A DNA stretch of 6,567 nucleotides from Campylobacteraceae bacterium. GTDB lineage: Bacteria; Campylobacterota; Campylobacteria; Campylobacterales; Sulfurovaceae. A program made the position numbers and the translations under genes. Of the stretch, positions 1 to 5,603 are shown piece after piece (within the stretch, counting starts at the first letter, position 1; the number at the start of each line of letters is the position of its first letter). The notes under the pieces are model-generated. The model was not told where the DNA came from. It saw only the letters and a program-made list of their open reading frames with translations, and ran no database searches. The stretch spans positions 1-6,567 of the forward strand of contig JALSOO010000246.1 in NCBI GenBank assembly GCA_026986355.1. Reading direction: 5' to 3'.

Positions 1-39
1 TAGAGCAATCACTGTTGTTATTAATATAGTTTTTTTCAT
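1..39 (-). CDS. Start of an exported protein gene (partial, 13 codons)
   Basis: Only the N-terminus is in the window; the gene continues beyond base 1. The 13 visible codons read MKKTILITTVIAL: a Met, two lysines and then an uninterrupted hydrophobic stretch, which is the n-region and start of the h-region of a Sec signal peptide or lipoprotein signal. The ATG is at 37-39. It is preceded by a good Shine-Dalgarno AAGGA on the minus strand (plus-strand TCCTT at 46-50), six bases from the start, which supports this as a real start rather than chance. It lies 63 bases downstream of nadE on the same strand, so read-through from nadE is possible. The product's function cannot be judged from 13 residues. 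Confidence 0.6.
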   Translation of the reverse strand, partial: MKKTILITTVIAL

Positions 40-58
40 TAATATTCCTTATGGTTTT

Positions 59-103
59 AATAATTAAGAAGTATAGATAAAATATACTTATATAATAATT
101 ATT
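59..103. repeat. AT-rich nested inverted repeat after nadE
   Basis: An inner perfect inverted repeat has arms AAGTATA (69-75) and TATACTT (83-89) around a 7-base loop. An outer pair, AATAATT (59-65) and AATTATT (97-103), is also perfectly complementary and reaches the first base of the nadE stop codon. Together they could fold into a long, GC-poor hairpin with an internal loop at the 3' end of the nadE transcript. No clean U-tract follows on the minus strand, so it is a poor intrinsic terminator by standard criteria. It may instead protect the mRNA 3' end, act as a weak attenuator, or simply reflect AT-rich composition. Confidence 0.4.
70..75 (-). promoter_or_regulatory. Candidate -10 box for the downstream exported-protein gene
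   Basis: The minus-strand hexamer TATACT matches five of six bases of the sigma-70 -10 consensus. A start point seven bases further would give a leader of about 24 bases including the AAGGA ribosome binding site. There is no recognisable -35 box and no TGn extension, and the hexamer also forms one arm of a hairpin, so this is a weak call. Confidence 0.25.
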
Positions 104-1998
104 TATTTCTCTAACTCATCAATCCAAATTTGCATATCTGTATCACTTGGCATTCTCCAATCTGCTCTTGGGCTTAAAGAGACTGTTCCTACTTTTGGTC
201 CATCAGGGATACATGAGCGTTTGAACTGTTGGCTAAAGAAACGCCATAAAAACTTTTTGAGCCATTTTTTTATCTCCTCTTTTGTATAGTTGTCAAAAGC
301 ATGATTGGCTAAAAAGAGAATTTTAGTAGGTTTTGCTCCATATTTAATCAAATGGTATAAAAAGAAGTCATGAAGTTCATAAGGTCCAACTATAGATTCT
401 GTCTCTTGTATAATCTCATTATCTTTATGAGGTAGAAGCTCTGGGCTTATTGGTGTATCTAAAATATCATCTATAATATGGGCAATATCTTGGTTTGATT
501 TAAAATACTCTATAACATATTTTATAAGTGTTTTTGGTATACCACTATTTAGAGAATACATACTCATATGGTCACCATTATATGTAGACCAACCTAGAGC
601 TATCTCACTCAAATCTCCTGTACCTATGACTAATCCACCTTCACGATTGGCTGTATTCATAAGTATTGATGTTCTTGCTCTTGCTTGTACATTCTCATAT
701 GTTACAGAGTGGTCATCTATATTATGTCCTATAGCTTCAAATTCACTAAGAGATAATTTTCTAATATCAATACTACGAAGTGTTACCTTTAATTTCTCAC
801 ACAACTCTATGGCATTATTTTTAGTTCGAGAGGTTGTTCCAAATCCTGCCATAGTGATAGCAATAATATCTCTTTTATTCCAATTCATAATCTCAAATGC
901 TCTATGGGTAGAGAGTAGAGCTAATGTAGAGTCTAATCCTCCAGAGATTCCAATAACAGCTTTTTTGATACCTGTATGGGTCATTCGTTTGATAAGTGCA
1001 TGGGCTTGGATATTGACAATCTCACTGCATCTATGCTCTTTCTCTTGATATATAGATGGTACAAAGGGGTGTGGATTTATAAATCGTTTTAAACCTTCTA
1101 TTTTTGGTATTTTTTTAATGCTTATTGTTCTAAAGTCACTCTCTACCTCATCAGAGTAGCTTGATTCTGATATACGTTGCCAATTCATTCGTTGTAAATC
1201 TATATCAGCTGTGATGAGGTTAGCCTCCATATCAAACCGTCTATTTTGAGCAAGAGTTGAGCCATACTCAGCGATAATAGAGTGACCTCCATATACTGTA
1301 TCGGTAGTAGACTCTCCTATACCTGATGAGGTATAGACATATGCACCCATACATCTAGCACTCTGTGTTCGCACTAGTTCTTCTCTATACTCTGCCTTAC
1401 CAATAAGCTCATTACTCGCAGAGAGGTTAAATATAAGATTTGCTCCATTTATAGACATCTGATTAGATGGTGGAGTAATTGCCCATAAATCTTCACAAAT
1501 CTCTACACCAAATATCATCTCTTGATTATCGCAAAAGAGTAAATCAACTCCAAATGGTATCTCTTTTCCTAAAATAGTTGTTGTTTTATCTTTTATATTA
1601 CGTCCAGATATAAAATGACGTTTCTCATAAAACTCTTTTTTGTTTGGAATATAGCTTTTAGGAATAACTCCTAAAATATCTCCATTTTGTATAACAATAG
1701 CTGTATTATAGAGTCGATTATTATGAAGTAAAACAATACCTAATATTGCAATTGTTGAAATATCTCTACTTGCTTTTAAAATAGATTCTAAAGCAGAGTT
1801 CTGTTTCTCTAAAAGTGTTTGATTAAAAAAAATATCAGAGGCTGTATAACCTGTAAGTGTTAACTCTGGAAATAGAACGACAGATACATTTTGATGGTTG
1901 GCTTGATGTAATAGAGATAGTATACTTAGAGCATTTTTTTGTGGATTGGCTACTGTTGTTTTATTAACAGCAGAAGCAACTCTATAAAATCCGTGCAT
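103..1998 (-). CDS. nadE: Glutamine-dependent NAD+ synthetase (nitrilase + synthetase domains)
   Basis: The 631-aa cytoplasmic enzyme makes NAD+ from nicotinic acid adenine dinucleotide and ATP, using ammonia released from glutamine; this is the last step of NAD synthesis. The N-terminal nitrilase-type glutaminase domain (about 1-290) keeps the Glu-Lys-Cys triad: E45 in FPEL, K114 in IPKSY and C168 in VEICEDLW. The C-terminal ATP-pyrophosphatase domain (about 325-631) has the P-loop SGGLDS at 352-357, then GTGDLSEIALGW (459-470) and the C-terminal KVGTVSLSPRADWR block (602-615). Length and the N-terminal HGFYRVA motif match the long Mycobacterium-type enzyme rather than the roughly 250-275-aa ammonia-dependent form. 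The start ATG is preceded by a strong AAGGAG four bases upstream, and the sequence begins where I recall homologues beginning. Reading frame and key residues are intact. It has its own candidate promoter in the 59-base gap upstream. Confidence 0.96.
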   Translation of the reverse strand: MHGFYRVASAVNKTTVANPQKNALSILSLLHQANHQNVSVVLFPELTLTGYTASDIFFNQTLLEKQNSALESILKASRDISTIAILGIVLLHNNRLYNTAIVIQNGDILGVIPKSYIPNKKEFYEKRHFISGRNIKDKTTTILGKEIPFGVDLLFCDNQEMIFGVEICEDLWAITPPSNQMSINGANLIFNLSASNELIGKAEYREELVRTQSARCMGAYVYTSSGIGESTTDTVYGGHSIIAEYGSTLAQNRRFDMEANLITADIDLQRMNWQRISESSYSDEVESDFRTISIKKIPKIEGLKRFINPHPFVPSIYQEKEHRCSEIVNIQAHALIKRMTHTGIKKAVIGISGGLDSTLALLSTHRAFEIMNWNKRDIIAITMAGFGTTSRTKNNAIELCEKLKVTLRSIDIRKLSLSEFEAIGHNIDDHSVTYENVQARARTSILMNTANREGGLVIGTGDLSEIALGWSTYNGDHMSMYSLNSGIPKTLIKYVIEYFKSNQDIAHIIDDILDTPISPELLPHKDNEIIQETESIVGPYELHDFFLYHLIKYGAKPTKILFLANHAFDNYTKEEIKKWLKKFLWRFFSQQFKRSCIPDGPKVGTVSLSPRADWRMPSDTDMQIWIDELEK

Positions 1999-2021
1999 GA
2001 CTCTCCTTCCTTGATAAATAA

Positions 2022-2037
2022 AGAGTGTATTTTATCA
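2022..2037 (-). promoter_or_regulatory. Candidate extended -10 promoter of nadE
   Basis: The minus strand carries TGATAAAAT (2037 down to 2029): a TGn extension followed by TAAAAT, five of six bases of the -10 consensus. The predicted start near 2022 gives a 24-base leader that contains the AAGGAG ribosome binding site. Upstream is T-rich with no -35 box, as is usual for Campylobacterota sigma-70 promoters. This suggests nadE is transcribed on its own, though read-through from the gene upstream is also possible. Confidence 0.5.
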
Positions 2038-2052
2038 GAAAAATAGAAGATT

Positions 2053-2079
2053 AAAAACTATTTAAGGTAAAAAACCTTA
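2053..2079 (-). terminator. Weak candidate terminator at the end of the 133-aa protein gene
   Basis: On the minus strand TAAGG (2079-2075) and CCTTA (2067-2063) can pair around a 7-base loop, followed after a few bases by TTTTT (2057-2053). The hairpin overlaps the last codons of the gene and the stop codon separates it from the U-run. The stem is only five pairs with two G-C pairs, so this could be coincidental. Confidence 0.3.
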
Positions 2080-2459
2080 TTTAGATATTTTATCTTTTTA
2101 GGAGAGATGATAGTAATCCTATCCCATAAAAGTTTGGTATAGATTTTTCCTTTATCTATGGTATATTTCCCTTTTTTAGGAAATGATTGTCCCCATGACT
2201 GTTTTTTCTTTAATATCTCTAGTAAGTTTTTAGATGTAAGTTCAGAACTTGTTAGTTTGGATGTTCTATTAGTATATAGATAGTGATAATTACCACTTTT
2301 TGTTAATATTAAAAAGTGATAAGAGTCTCCCATTCTATCTGTTCTATAGACTTTATCATATATTGGTTGTGGTCCATTTATAGTTGTTGCGTTTAATGTA
2401 CTGTTGAAAAACAGTAGATAAAAACTTAACAACTTTAATACTATTATTAGAGGTTTCAT
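2058..2459 (-). CDS. Hypothetical small exported basic protein, 133 aa
   Basis: I do not recognise this family. Residues 1-24 form a plausible Sec signal peptide: a short n-region with K3, a hydrophobic core (LLSFYLLFF) and a possible cleavage site after LNA-24, leaving a mature protein of about 109 aa in the periplasm or outside the cell. There is no lipobox and no cysteine. The mature part is lysine-rich and has alternating hydrophobic segments such as YHFLILTKSGNYHYLYTN and ITIISPKKIKYLNKVFYLK (the last 19 residues), suggesting beta structure. No catalytic motif is visible. The ATG has no Shine-Dalgarno and sits six bases after a TATAAT box, suggesting a leaderless mRNA. The next in-frame Met (residue 43) would remove the signal peptide, so the first ATG is preferred. 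It lies between a c-di-GMP phosphodiesterase gene and nadE with no evident functional link to either. The signal peptide and lack of frame breaks support a real gene. Confidence 0.75.
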   Translation of the reverse strand: MKPLIIVLKLLSFYLLFFNSTLNATTINGPQPIYDKVYRTDRMGDSYHFLILTKSGNYHYLYTNRTSKLTSSELTSKNLLEILKKKQSWGQSFPKKGKYTIDKGKIYTKLLWDRITIISPKKIKYLNKVFYLK

Positions 2460-2474
2460 CTAAAAATTATAACA
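2459..2474 (-). promoter_or_regulatory. Extended -10 promoter, apparently giving a leaderless transcript
   Basis: The minus strand reads TGTTATAAT from 2474 to 2466: a perfect TATAAT with a TGn extension. The usual distance of seven bases from the last base of the hexamer places the transcription start at 2459, the A of the ATG of the 133-aa protein gene. No Shine-Dalgarno is present between the box and the ATG. No -35 box is seen upstream. Confidence 0.6.
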
Positions 2475-2503
2475 CATATTTTAGACAAATAGAGTCATAA
2501 ATT

Positions 2504-2546
2504 AAAAAAAAAATCAACTTTATAGCCTAAGCTGTTTTTTATAGTT
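2504..2546 (-). terminator. Candidate terminator for the phosphodiesterase gene
   Basis: On the minus strand an uninterrupted run of ten T (2513-2504) follows a weak stem-loop. The outer arms are AACT (2546-2543) and AGTT (2519-2516), and an inner AGC/GCT pair is at 2533-2531 and 2526-2524. A perfect 10-base palindrome TAGTTAACTA (2542-2551) overlaps the upstream arm. The U-tract is strong but the stem is poor. It lies about 60 bases after the phosphodiesterase stop codon and before the next promoter, where a terminator would be expected. The rest of the gap 2460-2607 shows no gene. Confidence 0.35.
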
Positions 2547-2607
2547 AACTACTATTTTTCATTATCGTTTATCTTCTTGTCATTAAACATAAGAGAACAT
2601 CATACAA

Positions 2608-5409
2608 TTAAAGAAGCTCATCAGATGGTGCTCCAAAGTAAAAACCTTGGGAAAAATCTGCTCCTAAATCTTTGACAATTTCGTAAATCTCTTTAGTTGA
2701 TACATATTCTGTAATTGTTTTTCTACCTAATTTTTTGGAGAATGATATAATTGCTTCAGTAATAATCCGTGCATTTTTATCGGTAGCAATATTTTTGATG
2801 AGGCTACCATCTATTTTAATGAAATCTGCATCTATTCCGATTATATGTTCAAAATTGGCATAACCAGAGCCAAAATCATCAATAGCAATTTTGACACCAT
2901 GTTTTTTAACACATTTGATAAAATCATTAATCATTTTGTAGTCATTGACCTCTTCTGATTCCACTATCTCAAAAATTACATTATGTTTATTGGGATAGGT
3001 TGATAGTTTATTACAAATATAAGAGCTAATATCTTTTGATAAAATATCTTCAATTGTTAAATTTATAGAAAATTCACAATTTGGTAAGTTTTCAAACTTT
3101 TTAAAAGCTTTATCTATAACAATTTTGGTTACTTGAGGATATAGTTTTGCTTTTTGTGCTATCTCCAAAAATTTCCACGTAGAGACAGGTTTTCCACTTC
3201 GATTTAACATTCGTACTAATGTCTCATATTTTACTATCTCTTGCGTTTTATTATTTAAAATGGGTTGATAGTAGGTTACTACTCTATCTTCATCTATTGC
3301 CTCTTTTATCTTTCTAATCCACTCAATATTTTTAGCATAATCTTCACTTTTACTCATGGTATGGTCAAAAAGTAGGAATTTTTTATGCTCTTGCTGTGCT
3401 TTTTTTCGAGCAATATTTGCATATAAAATAAGTTTTTGATAGTTATCGTGTGCATAATAACTTGCTGCACCACTTGTAATAGAGATAGAGATTCGATTTT
3501 GATTTTCAACATTTATATTTGAAATCTCTACCTCAATATCTTTTATAAGATTTTCAAAAAAGAGTTGTATATTTGTATTGGATAGATTATTCTCTTGAAA
3601 AAGCATGATAAACTGGTCTGCTTGAAGTTTATAGAGTTTAAATATTTTATCCTCTCTCATCTTTTTAAGTTTATATGCCATATTTAACAAAACTTCATCT
3701 CCAATAGCAGAGCCATAAAAATCATTAAATCCAGAAAAATTATCAATATTAAGATAGAATATAATAGGTTTAATAGCACTCTTTAAATCATGAATAAGTT
3801 GATTACGGTTTGGTAATCCTGTCAATAAATCTGTTCTCTGCTTTTTAATCTCCTCTTTGCTCTCTTCTAACTCTGTAATATCATGTCTAACAGCAACATA
3901 TTCAAGTATATTGTTGTCTTTATCTAAAATAGGTAATATGGTTGCATTTACTATATAGGAGCTTCCATCTTTCTTCCTATTTTTAACTATACCTTTCCAA
4001 ATCTCTTTTTTATGAAGTCTCTCCCACATCTGTTTAAAGACCTCTTTTGGCATATCTGGATGACGAACAATATTATGAGAACGTCCCATAAGCTCCTCTT
4101 CTTTATATCCAGATACAGTACAAAACATCTTGTTGACATAGGTAATAATTCCCTTTGGGTCTGTTTTGGAGACAATACTAGAACGGTCAATAGCTGTTTT
4201 GTATACATCAAGAAATGAGATATTTTGGGTTAACTTTTCACTCATTGTATTAAATGCTAATAGTGCTTTTCCAATCTCATCTTTTTTGTCAACCTTTAGT
4301 TGAATCTTTGTTTTACCTGCTGAAATCATATCTGAAGCATTTTGTAGTTTTTTTAAGTTTTTTGTAATTGATAGATAGAATGCAATAAAAATATAGAATG
4401 AAATGGCTAGAATAAGTAAAAATATAAATCCTAAAGACCATACTCTATTTTTCAACTTCTCTTTTAGTTCCAATATAGTAGTTTTATAGGTATATATATA
4501 TCGTGAATAGAGTTCATCTTGTGTCTCTATAGACTCTTTAAACTTATTTTTAAACTCTTTATTATTAAAATTAAATGTACTATTTTCTATGATTTTTTTA
4601 TCAATCTTCTCAAGTAGAATATCCAAAATATAGTTTACAGAGGTAGTCTGTTTTTGTAAAGTAGGATAGTTACTTAGTTTGCTCAATAGATTTGTATCAT
4701 TGAGACTTATCTTTAATGCTCTCAAATCTCTTGACATAGAGAGTAACTTTTTTTTCTCCTCTATCGTTAACTCTTTTTTAAATATTTTACTAGAGGTATC
4801 TTCTAACTGTTTTGAGAGTTCATAGAGTCGTAGAAGTTTATCTTGAAGCATATCAGCTAGATAGTTAACACGTAAATCTTTACTAGCTCTAAATGTTGTC
4901 TTTTCAGATATTTGAATAATTGTTTTTATAAGTCTATCTATAATCTCTTCATACATTTTAAAATGTTTTTCGCTAAATAGTTTTCTATCTAGTTTATTAA
5001 TCTCTATAACATCAAATAGTGAGACAGCTCTATTAAAGTTTTGATTTGATGTAAGCATATTGAGATGTTTACTATCAAAATTCATAATATCAGGTTTCTG
5101 TTTTGTATAGAACTTATCCTCTTGTTCTATAATCTCATCTTTTAGCTCTATCTCTCCATCTAAATATCGCTTGGTTAGAGAACGATGTATCTGTACTGTC
5201 TTGATAAAATTGTTGATAGTCTCTATATATTGTAATCCTATAAGTTGGTTATTATAATTATGACTTCTATTAATATAATCTGTAAATATAGTTCGTGATG
5301 GAAAAAGTAAAAGTATAAATAGAATAGAGATAGAGATAATGATTTTAGCTTTAAATGAGAGTTTACTCATAATATAAAGTGCTGGATATAAAAGTATTTT
5401 TAAAGTCAT
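2608..5409 (-). CDS. Membrane c-di-GMP phosphodiesterase: HAMP, Aer-like PAS, degenerate GGDEF, EAL
   Basis: This 933-aa inner-membrane protein likely hydrolyses cyclic di-GMP to pGpG. In order: a short amphipathic segment, TM1 (about 22-37), an extracytoplasmic helical sensor region (38-324), TM2 (325-346), HAMP (347-398), PAS (402-515), a coiled linker, GGDEF (525-685) and EAL (697-933). The PAS contains NIVRHPDMP as in E. coli Aer, with N426, R449, H450, D452, W471 and N477 matching Aer residues implicated in FAD binding. The GGDEF signature reads QADQF (596-600) and no RxxD inhibitory site is present, so cyclase activity is unlikely. The EAL domain keeps the metal and catalytic residues E729 (motif ETL), N783, E814, E817, D844, D845, K865, E901 and Q921. 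I chose the ATG at 5409, since AGGTG lies six bases upstream; an in-frame GTG at 5418 would overlap that site and has none of its own. It is transcribed away from prlC. Its ligand and output are unknown. Confidence 0.92.
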   Translation of the reverse strand: MTLKILLYPALYIMSKLSFKAKIIISISILFILLLFPSRTIFTDYINRSHNYNNQLIGLQYIETINNFIKTVQIHRSLTKRYLDGEIELKDEIIEQEDKFYTKQKPDIMNFDSKHLNMLTSNQNFNRAVSLFDVIEINKLDRKLFSEKHFKMYEEIIDRLIKTIIQISEKTTFRASKDLRVNYLADMLQDKLLRLYELSKQLEDTSSKIFKKELTIEEKKKLLSMSRDLRALKISLNDTNLLSKLSNYPTLQKQTTSVNYILDILLEKIDKKIIENSTFNFNNKEFKNKFKESIETQDELYSRYIYTYKTTILELKEKLKNRVWSLGFIFLLILAISFYIFIAFYLSITKNLKKLQNASDMISAGKTKIQLKVDKKDEIGKALLAFNTMSEKLTQNISFLDVYKTAIDRSSIVSKTDPKGIITYVNKMFCTVSGYKEEELMGRSHNIVRHPDMPKEVFKQMWERLHKKEIWKGIVKNRKKDGSSYIVNATILPILDKDNNILEYVAVRHDITELEESKEEIKKQRTDLLTGLPNRNQLIHDLKSAIKPIIFYLNIDNFSGFNDFYGSAIGDEVLLNMAYKLKKMREDKIFKLYKLQADQFIMLFQENNLSNTNIQLFFENLIKDIEVEISNINVENQNRISISITSGAASYYAHDNYQKLILYANIARKKAQQEHKKFLLFDHTMSKSEDYAKNIEWIRKIKEAIDEDRVVTYYQPILNNKTQEIVKYETLVRMLNRSGKPVSTWKFLEIAQKAKLYPQVTKIVIDKAFKKFENLPNCEFSINLTIEDILSKDISSYICNKLSTYPNKHNVIFEIVESEEVNDYKMINDFIKCVKKHGVKIAIDDFGSGYANFEHIIGIDADFIKIDGSLIKNIATDKNARIITEAIISFSKKLGRKTITEYVSTKEIYEIVKDLGADFSQGFYFGAPSDELL

Positions 5410-5428
5410 TTGATGCACCTATGTTTTT

Positions 5429-5444
5429 TGAAAATATTATAACA
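5429..5444 (-). promoter_or_regulatory. Extended -10 promoter of the phosphodiesterase gene
   Basis: The minus strand has TGTTATAAT from 5444 to 5436, a perfect TATAAT with TGn extension and the same nine bases as the promoter of the 133-aa protein gene. The predicted start at about 5429 gives a leader of roughly 20 bases before the ATG at 5409, with AGGTG as ribosome binding site. A start at this position also leaves the in-frame GTG at 5418 with no ribosome binding site. Confidence 0.6.
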
Positions 5445-5467
5445 TAAAAAACAATAAAATTTAATGT

Positions 5468-5510
5468 TTTTCTTTAAGAAAATGACTTTTTATTTAAAAA
5501 GTATACTTTT
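5468..5510. repeat. Cluster of overlapping palindromes between divergent promoters
   Basis: Three perfect inverted repeats are packed into 43 bases. TTTTCTT (5468-5474) and AAGAAAA (5476-5482) flank one central base. ACTTTTT (5485-5491) and AAAAAGT (5496-5502) flank ATTT. AAAAGTATACTTTT (5497-5510) is an uninterrupted 14-base palindrome sharing an arm with the second. The half-site ACTTTT therefore occurs three times in alternating orientation. The cluster sits between the phosphodiesterase promoter (5436-5444) and the prlC promoter (5570-5575), where a shared operator could act. AT-rich composition makes short palindromes common, so function is a guess. I see nothing else in 5445-5569. Confidence 0.45.
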
Positions 5511-5569
5511 ATCTTATATTTTAATTATTGTAATATCTCTTTTATATGATTTTCTACTGAAAAAGATAC

Positions 5570-5582
5570 TATAATCTACATC
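5570..5582 (+). promoter_or_regulatory. Candidate promoter of prlC
   Basis: A perfect TATAAT lies at 5570-5575. The expected start near 5582 gives a 22-base leader that includes the AGGA ribosome binding site (5594-5597), six bases before the ATG. No TGn extension and no clear -35 box are seen; the upstream region is T-rich. Confidence 0.55.
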
Positions 5583-5603
5583 ACAAATAATATAGGATAA
5601 AAA

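Noticed and set aside
626..1048. Plus-strand open frame of 140 codons
   Set aside because: It lies wholly inside nadE on the opposite strand, across the conserved P-loop region. It has no recognisable domain and no ribosome binding site that I can see; it is a shadow of the real gene.
2472..2607. Possible tiny ORFs between the 133-aa protein gene and the phosphodiesterase gene
   Set aside because: Minus-strand ATG codons here are followed by stops within a few codons and lack ribosome binding sites.
3987..4218. Two short open frames, one per strand, inside the PAS coding region
   Set aside because: Both overlap the conserved PAS domain of the phosphodiesterase in other frames and encode nothing recognisable.
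5410..5418. GTG at 5418 as start of the phosphodiesterase
   Set aside because: It overlaps the AGGTG ribosome binding site for the ATG at 5409 and has no Shine-Dalgarno of its own (ACATAG upstream).
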